In this document: in pieces, positions 1 to 11,460 of the stretch
How the letters are laid out: each line of letters opens with the position of its first letter
Position numbering within the stretch: the stretch's first letter is position 1
Assembly: GCA_018287875.1 (NCBI GenBank)
Contig: JAGVVL010000017.1
Coordinates: forward strand, 1,674,001 to 1,738,000
DNA: 64,000 nucleotides
Direction: 5' to 3'
Source of the DNA: Nigrospora sphaerica
Lineage: Eukaryota > Ascomycota > Sordariomycetes > Amphisphaeriales > Apiosporaceae
Notes under the pieces: model-generated
What the model saw: the letters and a program-made list of their open reading frames with translations, nothing else
What the model was told of the DNA's origin: nothing
Databases searched by the model: none
Translations under genes and position numbers: made by a program

Positions 1-2780
1 ACGCACAAGCACTCTGGTTGCATTCCTACCGATTGCATAGCCCTGCGACGTTCGCTTGGCCCTCCTTCCGGGTACGCGTCGCAGGTGTTTGAGAGTAGGG
101 GGGGGTTGGCTTTTTTTCTCCTCCTCCTCCCTCCCCTATCTGTTCGGCCTCAGGAACGGGACTCCCACATCTTCTCAAAGGAACAATTCCTGGGGGAAAC
201 GGGGGAAGCAAAAAGGGAAGGGACGCGTCGGTAGTTGACGGGGGCCTATACGCGCGTTATGCGGCTCTCGAGCGCTCGCGCGAACGCTCCTTCCCGTACG
301 GCAGGAGGGGATTCGGAAGTTCTGAGATGGGAGCCCCGGAAAGAGAGAGGCAGGGTCGGAAATGGGAAACCCCACCACCACCACCATCACCCCTGTTTGT
401 TCTGTTTCCTTTACCGACGCTTTTCGTTACTTCTGCTCCCTCCCTTCTTTTTCTTTTCCTCGCAGGGGTCCCTACCTGCATATGGGCGGGGTGGACCGTT
501 GGCAATGGGTGGAGGAAAGGCGAAACTGCCCGCCCAGCCTTCGGTTCCCGAATTTGCTTTCTCCCTTGTTTTACTACCTATTAAGCATGGCCCTCAGGGT
601 TACCGGCGCGCACGCGTCCTCGTTTGCCGGGTTCCCCCCCTCCTCGGCTTGCCCGACCCGCTGGACAGGGTCCATCAGACGCGACGACGACGATTCAAGC
701 GTCTTCGAGTACACGTCTCGTTCCAGGAAACACCCCGTGAACAGGCTATGCTACAACTCTCACTCTTCTTCGTCCCTCGGCTCCGAGCCTCACTCCCATC
801 GGGGGGGCCTCAGCGGTCGGCCGCGGCCTTCCTTGACGGGCTGTCTACCTTATCCGGCCTGCAGAAAGCGAGAAAAAAGGTGAATTCCCTGACAGCCCTG
901 CCAGGCTTGCCGACGGCCCCCTTCCCCTAACAGAAGCCGCCCCTCCTCCGGGAGAAACTGTACGCCCGGCTTGTTAGGCAGACGGGAAAGCGTATTGACG
1001 TGGCCCGGCCCGTCGTGGGATTCTGGGCGCAGCAGTGCTTACAAAGACCACCGGTTGGAAGAGGGGGGGTGGGGGAAGGCCACGATGTCCTCTTCTCGCT
1101 CCCGTCCTCTGAGTCATTCCTGACTTAAATTCGAGTCACTTCGTGGGCTGAAGCCGGCCGGCTTGGGGGTGGGTTTTGATGCGGCGCATACGCCCCGAAC
1201 TTCGCCCCCAACGACCTAGAGAGGGAGTCATTTAGACCATTCGGAGAGCATACTGTGTAAGTGTGGCTGGTGTGCCGCGGTTGATCACCACGCTGATGGA
1301 GGGGAGGGAGGGGTGCTGCTACGAAAACGTCTCACTGCGTCCTTCCGCACGCTTTTCAGCCTAGGACCTGTCCGCCAAAAAAAAAAAGGCACATGTGGGC
1401 GCGGGGGACCTTGGTCCGATTTCGAGGGAAGGGGAAAGTGAAGGTGCTCTTACTCACACATGGCGAGGGCGATGCCACCCCCGTTCTTTGGCCCTCCTCC
1501 TATTTGGCTCGCATATTACTCACCCAACCCGGCGGTCCTTTCTCGCTCGCTCCCACGCAGACACTCAAACAAATTTGCTCACAGGCGCACGGAAGGCGTA
1601 TCGTCGACGCTCCCTTCGGGCGTCGACTTGGGCGCGGGTGTTTCCCCAGCAAACACCACCCGTTCGCAGGGCACGTCCGAGATGGGTGGCGGCCCAGGGG
1701 GAGGGGGCCCGATCAAACATACCACGAACAGACGGAGAAGGGGGGACAGTGTCACACGTACGTTCACGCACGCACTCGCCCGTCGGGCCGTGAGATGGGT
1801 TTGGATGCAATCTCTCGTACGGGAGAGGCTTACACGTGTGCCCTAGGTAGCGCCGCCGGCGGGACGGACATGTTGGGGCTGGGTTGTGCGCAAGCGGCAA
1901 AAAGAGAGAAAGAGGGATTAAGGGAGGGAGAAGGCAATGGATGACAAGTCTTCACAGCTTGCCTCACTCGCGGGCCGTCTTGTGCATTCCAGGCGGGTCG
2001 GAGCTGGACTGGACTGGTCTCTCTATGTCTCTCTCTCTTACAGCCCCCCGCTGGCCCGTTGGGCAGGCAATATCTTCCGTGTCTGCGCGTAGCTCGTGGC
2101 CGGGCTGCTAAGTATAAACGACTGCATCCGCAAGGCAACCCTCCCACCGGAGAGCATGGGCATTCGCATATACATGCATACCGATACATGGGGTGGGAAA
2201 CACACGGGCAGGGATGTATACGCCTGTACGCCGAGAGGCCCCCCCGTTTCCATGTGGCCGGCGAGGGCGGTTTGCCTCGGCCGCCCCGTCGCCCCAAACA
2301 CATGCTGGCGTGTGTTTTTGCCTATCTGTCATAGTCCGCCCCGTCCCGTGGCATCTGAAGGGTTGCTCGTATGGATGTAAGTACGTAAAAAAGATCAGTT
2401 GGGCGCATGCGTTGATGGACAGGTGGTGTGGGTGGGATGACAGTCGCATCTTCTGCCTGCCGTACAACTGCAGTAGGGCTGAGGGAGAGAGTGGAAAAAA
2501 AGCCCCGCCCCCAATAGTAGATGTTCACAGAAAGGGAGCGGGGCGGGGACGGCAGGGACATCCTGGTTACCGTGCTGTCATGAATTCCCATTGGGATTCG
2601 AGCGAGAAGTAGTAGAAGCCACCGTGGAAACCCCATGCAACGCGAGGTAACGCTAGTGGGGAAAAGAAGAGGGTGGGTTCAGGTCCAATGCTAAGCGCCT
2701 GCGACCCGAACCAACCCTCCATTTCTCTCGTACGACGGAATGGAGAAGGGGAGGGAGACACAAAATCCCGGTCATACCGG

Positions 2781-2830
2781 CCACACGCACCCACACGCAC
2801 ACCCACACGCACTCACGCACACACATGCGC
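2781..2830. repeat. CA/CACACGC-rich simple repeat
   Basis: An imperfect alternating pyrimidine-purine tract built from CACACGCAC-like units. It resembles the tract at 4270-4352 and, on the other strand, the one at 3588-3622. Such tracts can adopt Z-DNA; no function is visible. Confidence 0.85.
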
Positions 2831-3587
2831 GAGAAAGAGAGAGAACTCCTACTAGTGGACGCCTTGCGGGCGAAAAGAGAAAGAGGGTGTGCAGAGCTGA
2901 GGGAGGGTGGAGGAACGAGGGCCATTCCACGACGGCATCGCTCCGTTCAATCAATCCCCATCACATTCCATACCCATGGGGCGCGGGATGGGCGGCCCCC
3001 CGGCTGCATAGAGGCTGCATGGAACATGCATACCTTTTGTGACTAAGCCGAAAAGGAGCCTTTGGCGTTTAGTAGGTACGGTTATGTATAACGACGGCGA
3101 TATATCTGTAGGCTGCTAAAGATATCTTGGGGCGGGGGGATCAGATAGCCTTACCCCCCTCCCCGCCGTCCCGCAAGACAGGGCTGACCTGGGAAGAAGG
3201 CAACCCAATCGCAGTGCTTCCCGAGCCGCGTGGTTTTTCCTTCTCCTTCTTCTTTCTTTTTTTTCCTCTCGGCTGCCTCCTCCTCCCGTCCCTTCCCTTC
3301 GCCGCAGCCGGGTCACCCGAGTATATGCATCTCGGCCTTTCCCTTCCCTTGGGATAGCGCAGCTGCATATGCCGACAGCTCCTCCTTTGGCGCGGAGGGG
3401 GGAGGGCCAAGGCCATGCGGGCGCCATGTGCGGTGACGACGACGACCTCGATCCCCGCATGAGCCTGTATGCAGCAGTTTGACCCTGCCATTCGTGCCCG
3501 GTCATGCGGCTACGACTAACGCACGTACGTACGTGCTGAGCGGGAGGAAATACTCATAGTAGCAGCACCGGCGTGCAACCTGGGTTG

Positions 3588-3622
3588 TATATGTGTGCGC
3601 GTGTGCGTGCGGGTGGGTGGGC
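3588..3622. repeat. GT/GTGCG-rich simple repeat
   Basis: An alternating TG/CG tract running into GGGTGGGTGGG, the complement in character of the CA-rich tracts at 2781 and 4270. Confidence 0.8.
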
Positions 3623-4269
3623 CTACTCTCGCCTCCAGCTGGTATACTACAGCCGGCGACGGGTAGAAGGATGAATACTTGGATACGTTGGCAGGTCCCT
3701 CGGCGTTTGACGGCACTACGTACCACCCGTGCGTCCCCCTCCCACGGGCAAATATAGTAGAGTTTCAAAGTTGCTTGCTTTTGGTAGCGGCAGCCACGAC
3801 CCATTCAACCTTCCCGCCCGCGATGCGTCGGGTCGGGAGAAAAACACACACGGCCCAGGCGCAGCGCCCGGGCCGAGTCACACGCCCTGGCTTCCCACCC
3901 CCTTCGTATAAATGGGTGGCGGTGGGCAGTTGCCGGCGGGCCAGGCTGCGTGTTGACTGGCGAAAGAAAAAAACAAGGCCGACGCGGGGCCCCTTTCGAC
4001 CGGTCAGTACGGAGAGAGGGGGCGCCTCGAAAACCAATGGGCTGGCTATACATGGCCGACGGCTCTTTGTTCAGCCTTTCGTTTTACCTAAGACTTGGGT
4101 CGAAAAAACCCCGGGCGTATGCGAATGTCATTCCTTCGCGTCCCTTTCCGATGCCGATTGGGGTGGTAAAATGCCTGCATGCGCGCCCGCGTGTGGGTGT
4201 GTGTAAGTGACACGCCGCCGCCGCTGATTTGTGAGAACCCGGCACTGCCAATCCCCATCATCACGCCCG

Positions 4270-4352
4270 TCACACGCGCACACACGCACAAACGCACATG
4301 TATACACATCCGTACACACCATACGTGCATAAACACACGCGCACACACAAAC
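4270..4352. repeat. CA/CACGC-rich imperfect repeat
   Basis: About 80 bases of alternating CA/CG/TA steps (CACACGCGCACACACGCA at the left end). It has decayed in the middle and recovers at CACACGCGCACACAC near 4334-4347. Confidence 0.85.
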
Positions 4353-5918
4353 GGAGGACAGAAGAGGGCGAACAGAGGGAAGACGTCCCGCGCTCTCCCC
4401 AACCCGAAAGGGTGTGCCTCGCCCCAGGCCCCGTTTCCCCTACCCAACCGGGTCGGAATGTCTCTCCCTCGCGCCCTACGCCGTGGTGGGGGTGGTTGGG
4501 CGTCGTGAACGTGGAGGAAGAACGCCGGGCGCCTGTGCCCCCTAACGTGGTCGCCCGTCGCCAGCCCCCGACTGTTTCAAATCCCCAACCTTCGGCCGCC
4601 GGGCCTTCCTTCGTCTCGCCGGCGTTGGGGAGGGAAGGGGAAGCGTTCCGGAATGCCGCCGCTGCATTCATGGCCCCGAGGGGCGAGGGGCTGACTTCGT
4701 ACGCCGCGGGGCGAGCCCTCCCCCCTTTTTGGGCCCTCCATCGCTTGATCCCCTCCGTGGGACGGCAACACGTAGAGGCTACGGGGGCATCCGCGACGGG
4801 AGGGCGGTGACCTCGCATGTTTCGCCTGCGGCCCTCGAAAGACTGCAAAGAGCGGAGGGAATCGACGGAAGGGCAAAGCCTCCGAGGGCCGGGCCTCGCC
4901 GTCTCTGCGCACCTTGTCGCCAGGACGGCGGGCAGCGGGGAAAAGGGGCATCGTGAGGAACCCTGGAACAGCTGGGGGAACCGCATTGTGCCCTGGGCAG
5001 AAGATCACAAGGCGGGGTGACGCTCCCTTTCCGGTATACTTGCAAAGAAAAACCTCAGTTTGGGCCTCGGTGTCATGCTTCGAGATCCTCTCTCTTGCCC
5101 TGCGTAGGAATACTCCTTAATTTGCCGAGTTAACGTGCGAGACGGGCCCCGTATTCGATGCCGACGATGTCTCCAGCTGATGAGCTATCATCGTGAGAAT
5201 GTCGTCCGGCATATCAAGCACAGGCACTGGAATCCGTAGGGACCCAACCGCTATCATCCGGCATCCTCATCGGCTGGTGCCGGACCTGCCAATCATAACT
5301 CGTATAAGTATTCAAGGAGTCGAATAGCTACGGTGGAGTGAAGCCGTAGACGCTGAGCGGCGTCCGTGTCGTGTCGTGAGACGGTCGGGTGATGAATAAA
5401 GATAGAATCATGCCCGAGCGAAAGAAAAGGCAGTCAGCTTCTGACGTACCCAGAGTCTCGCCCTCGGAAACTGCGGCCGTAATGATGATCGAATACACAC
5501 CAGCTGATTTGGATACATCCTATGCTTTTTACGTTTCTCGAGCCGAAGCATCTGTAATGCTGGTTGCCCTTGGCCAGACCAACAAGGCCTCGGTCCAGCG
5601 GCTTAACTAGGAACCCTGTCTCCTGTCATTCAAATGTACAAAAACATAAAACTACGACGTGGGCGTGTACTGCTTACTGTAGCCCGTGGCCGTTGACAAG
5701 AACGCCCGGCAGAAGTGAGAAGTCATACTTTTCTCTACCTGCTTATGTAGGGACTGTCAAACAAAAAGGACCCCTTGTCCCGCTGCGGACGCACCCGTCA
5801 ACTTTTTATACAGCCCGTGCCCCTCAACATCCTGATAGCCTGTTGTACAGAAAGGACGTCACCAGACGCCAACAGGCTCGTTCTGTTTGCTCCCACCGGC
5901 GAAACGCGCAGCGGAACC

Positions 5919-8900
5919 CTATTCGCGCTGGCGAGAAGCCAACCCTTCACGCACCGCCTCCAGGATGAGATCCTTGGCCTTTTCGCAACCTTCCCGGGAG
6001 CCAACGACTTCGATTGCTTCATCACGAGCTTGGTCACGGGGCACCGTGATCTTGCAGCCGCTCTGTTTGCGGATGGCATTGACCTTGGAGCCTCCCTGGC
6101 CGATGACGAAGCGGTAAGTTGAAGGGTCAGGCAGAACGAGGTAGCCCGTGGCATTGTGCTTCTGCGCCTGTTCGAGCGCCGTGGCGATGGCCTTCTTGGC
6201 TCGCTCGATGTTCTCCGGGCTGCCCTTCAGCACCCAGGGGATGTCACCCTCCTCAGTAGACGCGTTGTCCACGATCTGCCAAGAATGCGCCTCGGCCGCC
6301 TGTTCCGGCTCGTCGGTGATAAGGGGCATGGCGCCGTTGGAAGCCCGCGTGTTGGCCGACTTGTTCTTGGCCGGCGTCGGCTGCCCGGCGTGGTCTACCG
6401 TGACCTTGAAGTCGAGGCGCAGCTTCCGGAAGAAACCGCCATTCTCCGATATCGCGTTGTGATACTTTCTGGGGACCTGCACCGTCTCGCCCTGCTGCTC
6501 CTTGATAGAAGCCAAGATGTGCTCCTTAGCTTTCTCAACGTCCTCCGGAAGACCGACCAGCTTGACGCCGGTCTGGTTGCTGCCTTGACGAGGAATGTCG
6601 ATCGACACTTTGAGCTCAGATTCGAGCTTCCGTTTGGTCTCGCCACCGCGACCGATCAGGGTACGGTGCTTCTCAACCGGCACCTCGAGCATCTCGGTCA
6701 CCTGACTTGCTCGCTCCGCCACGATGGACTCAATGCTGGCAACGATCTTGTCCACCACATCCGTACGGCCCTCAACCTTGATGTCGTTGCCATCTGCGTC
6801 TTGCTTGGGGAACTGAATGGTGCGAGCTTGCAGACGCCGGTCCTCAGGTCCGCCTGCCTTGATAATGATGTCGCGCAGGGTTGAGCCTGGAAAAGGTTAG
6901 CTATGCCTCAATCCAAATAGTTGGTCGGGCTGGCAAGACGTACCTCCAGGTCCAATCAGGACCTTGTGCCACTTCCGGTCAACATCGAGAGTTCTCGTGA
7001 CAGTGTCGTCGAACACGGCCTTCTTCTCCTCCAGCATCTTCTTGGCAGCAGCAACTTGTGTTTTGCTGCCCTTGATCTGGATATCCACCAGTGCGCTTTC
7101 ATCCTCGTTGCGGTCGTTGGGAATATCGATCCTGGCACCTGTAGCCGTACGCAACTCGTCCATGGCAGAGCCGCCGGAGCCAATGAGCGAAGGGAGTTGC
7201 TTCTGCTGCACCGTGACGGTATCGACGAAGGAGTTGGTCTTGAGGAACTGGTAGAGCTCCCAGACTTCATCGCGGGCCGCGTCCGCACCCTTCTTGGGTC
7301 CTCGAATCACGACCTCATCGGCGCCTTGCTGCCGCCGCGGCTTTCCGGCATCGCTTGCCGCATCAGCAGCAGACTCATCGTCCTTGCCAGGCCGAGCCGT
7401 CCGGGGGAAGTTGATGTGCACGTTGTAGCGCGTCTGAAGGCGCCCAATCTGGTTGCCCTGGGCGCCAATCAGCTCTCGGTGGAACTTGGGCTCGATCTTC
7501 AGGCTGTGGGAGGTCTCGTCGGCCCATGTCCGAGCCAGCGAGTTGATGTGTGACTTGGCTCGCTCGGCCTTGGCCTTGGGGCCCTTCAGCTCGACCTCGC
7601 CGTTTTGCACTTGGATATCCACATCGAACTTTTCTCTGAGCTCGTTGATGTGGCTACCGCCCTTGCCAATGAGATGGTTGGCGAACTTCTGGGGGAAGTC
7701 AAACTTCAGGGTGAACCCCCGCTCCTTCTCGTCCTCCTTTTCTTGCTCGACAAAAGTCCTGGCCTTGGCCGCAAGCGACTCGACGGCCGAAGCAGGTCCC
7801 CTCATCGTGATGGTGGTACCCTTGACATTAACGCGTACCGGGATCTCGCCCGCGGAGCGAGTGGTAGCATCTTGCTCCCGCTTGATGTACTTGCGGAGCT
7901 TCTCGTGGAACTTGGTTGGCACGTCCAGAGTCTCCGACTTGATTTGTTCCTGCTTCCCAATGAGGTCAAGGATGTTCTTCTTGGCCTCCTCCAGACCCTG
8001 CTGGAACGTCTTGAGGTCTTGCTGGGTAGGTGGCTTTTGCGGAACCTGGTACGACTGGTCGGGCGATGTCTCGCCCTCGTAGACGAGAAGCACCGGGAAG
8101 TTAGACTCGCCAGCCTCTGGGACGACCAGGTGCACGCCGTAGTTAGACTGAACCTTGGGCTTGATGTCGCTCCGGAGGTAGGAGTGGAAGAAGGGATCGA
8201 CAGAGACGGTGGTCATCCTCGAAGGAGGGTGGCTCCCAACGATCGAGGTCACCTCCTTCTGCGCCTTGATGATGCTCTTGGGGTCGCGCGCGAACAGGTC
8301 CCAGGGCTTGACGGCCCCCTCTACATGGGGTGTGTTGATATGGATACGGTGCTGGGCCTCCAGTCGCTCAATCTCCTTTCGCTGTCTGAGGTAGCGAGAG
8401 ATATCCCGCGAGTAGGTCGATGCTCCGTTCGAAGCATGTTTGTGGACGCGGGTAACGTCAAGAGGCGAGGAGCTTATGCTCATGGCCAAGGACATGGCCT
8501 TCTCCAAGCCGTTCTCGACCTCTTCGTGGCCGGGGCCGACCACAGTCACGAAATCCGAAGGGGCATCGGGGGTGGGCAAAAGGATAACGCAGTTGGTTTC
8601 GGCGAAGAAGTCGTCCATGGGGATGCCGCGATCACCAACAATGAACTGGTGGCGGCCTCGCTCAATCTCGCAGCGATCCATCTGCAGCTGGTTGCGCAGC
8701 TCCTGGGCGCGGCGCTCAATGGAAGCGCGGGCACTGGCAACGGCCTCACGGCCACCAGCAAGCTGGATGTAGTTCTCGTTGGACGACGGGGCAAACAGGG
8801 GTCGTTCGCCAGCGTTGGGAATGGCGGGGATGGGGTGAGCCCACGGCTGGTGCGGAGGAACTCGGATCTGCACGCCGTAGTCCGACTCGAGCGAGCTCAC

Positions 8901-9779
8901 CATGCTGTTGTTCGGACCGGCAATGAAGGGGTAGAACTCGGCAGGAACAGACTTAAGCTTGGTGCTCACGTTGGTACCACGCTCGTCGGCGATCTTCTTG
9001 ATGGCGTCGCGGGCAGCGGCAGCAGTAATGGCGTTACCCTCGATCAGCACATCTACCATAGCATCGTCGTCGTCGTCTTCAGGCACGTCCTCGGTGCGAG
9101 GCATCTGAATACGGGCACCCGTCTTCTCCTGGATCGCCTTGATGGTCGAGCCCTGCTTTCCAATGACGTGGGCCCTGCTGGACCGGGGAATGGGAACCGT
9201 GATCGTCTGCTTGGTACCGATCTGCTGGACCAGGTCCCGGATGGCTTGCTGGGCCTTATCCTGGGGACCAGTGGCATCGATACGGAGTCGACCATTGCTG
9301 GCGGTAGAGGTGGACAGAACAGCGCGGGATCGACGGTTGATATCCTTTACAATGTCGGGAATGGGACGCTTGAGCTGGGCACGGGGGAGGATGTACTGGG
9401 GCTCCAGGTAGACATTCTCGACGTGACGCCCAGGGATGGCCATGCTGGGAACATTGACGGGGGTCGAAACGCCCGAGGCAGGCGTGGAGGCGCGAGGGGT
9501 GCCGTTGGCGGGCGTGGAACCGTTCGACTTGGCGCCCTTCACGCTCCATATGGGTGCGACGTTGACGGGGGCCTTGCCCTTGGGCGCGCCGAGCTCAGGA
9601 AAGGCCTCGTGGGACTGGGTGTCGATGGGCGGGCCGCTGGCCGACTTCTTGGGCGCGGGGAGATCCTCGTCGGGGGCGTCCTCGACGGTAACGTGGTGGA
9701 GGGGGTTTTCCGTGTGCTGCTGGAGCAGACGCTCAGCAGCCGAGGTCGAAGCCTCACCATTCATTTCAGAAGTAGCCAT
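5919..9779 (-). CDS. Vigilin / Scp160-type multi-KH RNA-binding protein
   Basis: A 1267-residue protein from two exons, 9779-6944 and 6886-5919. The 57-base intron has a GTACGT donor and TTTTCCAG acceptor, and the frame closes exactly through the split glycine of VLIGPGGS at about residue 946. Repeated KH modules carry GxxG loops, for example IGKQG at 206-210, IGKGGSHIN, IGAQGNQIG, IGSGGSAMD, IGRGGETK and IGQGGSKVN at about 1207. Several other repeats have degenerate loops (VGDRG, ISENGG). The length is close to that of yeast Scp160. The first 115 residues are low-complexity, rich in Ser, Thr, Ala and Pro. In the family these proteins bind polysomes and ER-associated mRNA, and influence translation and ploidy maintenance. 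The start is the first ATG of the open frame. Identification is very secure; the exact number of functional KH domains was not counted. Confidence 0.96.
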
Positions 9780-10440
9780 TTTCTATAAGAGCTGTACCGG
9801 AACCGAGAGGGGGTCGATCGACCGCGGAAGACTGTTGTCGGCAGAGGACTGCAGTGTAAACTGGGACTGTTAGTTTGGATGGACGGTCTGGGGTGGTAGG
9901 AGAAGCGGAGAGGTGGCAGTTGGACAGAGCCGAGGGGCCCATTGGCCAGAGTTTTGAAGGTTTCGCCCAAGACGTGTGTGCACGACCCCCAAAGCCCGGT
10001 CGTCGTCAATGTGTTCAATGTGTTCAATGTGCTCAACGCAAGAGCCAAGCACACTGACAGCGGCGGTCGACCGCCATCAGGGACCGAGCCTCCCGGCTGG
10101 GGCAGGGTACACGGCCGGGCCGGCCGCGACTGTGATACGTGCTGGGGAGGGCAAGAGGAAAGCCACATACCGATGCTGAGGGGGTTGCTGCGAGAAGAGA
10201 TTGGCAGCTGGGCGTGACAAAGGTCAGCAATGTGCGCAAGCGAGTCCAATGGGTCACACTGGTAATGCGCGAGAGGCGAGCGGAAGGATAGATGTGTAAG
10301 GGACGGGGCGGACACAGTGGCTGGATAGACGGGCGTAGCGCAAGCACGCACGTGGGCCGCCGTGGTCGTGGGGAAGAACCTTAGCTGGTGTGGAGCCGCC
10401 GGATTCGGGGAGTAGTCGGGGGAAGGGGAGGCACTCACTC
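9780..10440 (-). promoter_or_regulatory. Probable spliced 5' leader of the vigilin gene
   Basis: Reading the minus strand towards the ATG at 9779, there is a GTGAGT donor near 10440, a CAG acceptor near 10210, a GTATGT donor at 10170-10165, and a CTTATAG acceptor just before the ATG. Together these fit one or two introns in the 5' untranslated region. This is inference from splice-site strings only. A small 9-base repeat (10006-10032) would lie inside the second proposed intron. Confidence 0.35.
10006..10032. repeat. 9-bp tandem repeat, three copies
   Basis: Three consecutive copies of TCAATGTGT, the third ending in C, followed by a partial copy TCAACG. It lies upstream of the vigilin gene. 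Confidence 0.85.
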
Positions 10441-10710
10441 GCAGAGCAGGACGGTGGCAGGCAAGAGACACTCCAGGCTGATGATGCCGAAAGAACGGGC
10501 TGTTTTGCCCAGCGAGGAGTAATGACAGGTGTTGTTGAACGGCCTTTCTCCACGATGCTTGCCGGATACTCAGATTCAATTCGCCGCCGACCCAATTCGT
10601 CTCAAAATCATGGGCAAGGGTTCTTGGTCGCGCTTAACCTAAATCGTCTAAGGCGGGTTGACAGCTCGTGCTGGCTGACGATGGGGGGATTCGTCGTGGC
10701 ACCCAAGCTC

Positions 10711-10712
<2 letters not shown>

Positions 10713-10746
<34 letters not shown>
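10713..10746. repeat. 12-bp tandem repeat, nearly three copies
   Basis: Unit AGCACCAGCTCC at 10713-10724 and 10725-10736, with a third incomplete copy. It contains the palindrome-like CAGCTG at the right end. Confidence 0.85.
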
Positions 10747-11400
10747 GTCCGCCCCCAAGAGCTCCAGAACCCGCTTGAATCCCATACAGTGCATCCCTAT
10801 CTTAGGTACTACGTACCAACCCATGCACATCGATCGAGAGGGTTGTTTTCCACTATTTCCCCGTCAGCGGAACCAAATTGACGCGAGCCGCAATCCCCAC
10901 ACAGTGGTTTTTGTAAGAGATGCCCTTCTCGGCACGGTTACCCTTGACACCCAGATCCAGATTTAATTCACAGCCGCCATCCGGGGTTACTCCGTTACAC
11001 CGGTTGCCGCGGTGGGTGTTTTTAAACAAGTTCCGTGATGCTATACCATCCCGCTACTGTAGCGAGCATTCAGAACGCACTCAGGCTGCCGCTTTTCGGC
11101 AGTAAACGTGCGTGCTATCGTGTTTAGGTCGCAAGGGATCTCGGCGATGGTCCATTCCGACCCATCACATGGGACAAGACACTTGAGTGCACATGGTTCC
11201 GTATTACCTCAGCTTGTGCCCGGTGAACGAGTTAACTACCCTAACGTTATCTGCGCACTTGGGGAAGACTCGCAATGGCAAGACAAATCAGCAAATTCGG
11301 CCTCGAGTCCCATGCATGCTTAAAACCTGTACATATAGTCAGTTTTCCCATCAAATGACTGCACGAAAAGAATGTTTCTCTTTCTGGGAGGGCCTATGGC

Positions 11401-11460
11401 TAGGTATGGCTAGGTATGGCTAGGTATGGCTAGGTATGGCTAGGTATGGCTAGGTATGGC
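11401..11460. repeat. 10-bp minisatellite, six perfect copies
   Basis: Six identical head-to-tail copies of TAGGTATGGC occupy exactly 60 bases, preceded by a partial copy (CTATGGC). No gene overlaps it. Confidence 0.97.

Larger units (their letters stand above)
1..5918. other. Gene-free GC-rich region with simple repeats
   Basis: No open frame here has a recognisable domain, a conserved-looking protein or a consistent chain of splice sites. Several open frames of 100-240 codons exist on both strands, as expected by chance in GC-rich DNA. The stretch is marked by purine or pyrimidine runs and by CA/GT-rich tracts listed separately. The last roughly 300 bases are presumably the 3' untranslated region of the minus-strand vigilin gene. 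It could be the long upstream region of a gene beyond the left edge, but nothing in the window proves that. Confidence 0.6.

Noticed and set aside
235..930. 231-codon frame with a His run
   Set aside because: The His run comes from a CAC repeat, and there is no domain, conserved start context or splice support; chance in GC-rich DNA.
4270..4986. 238-codon minus-strand frame ending in Cys/Val repeats
   Set aside because: The C-terminal Cys/Val pattern is the CA simple repeat read in frame; no family recognised.
7605..9788. 727-codon open frame on the plus strand
   Set aside because: It is the exact antisense of the vigilin exon; its openness follows from the codon bias of the real gene, and its translation has no domain.
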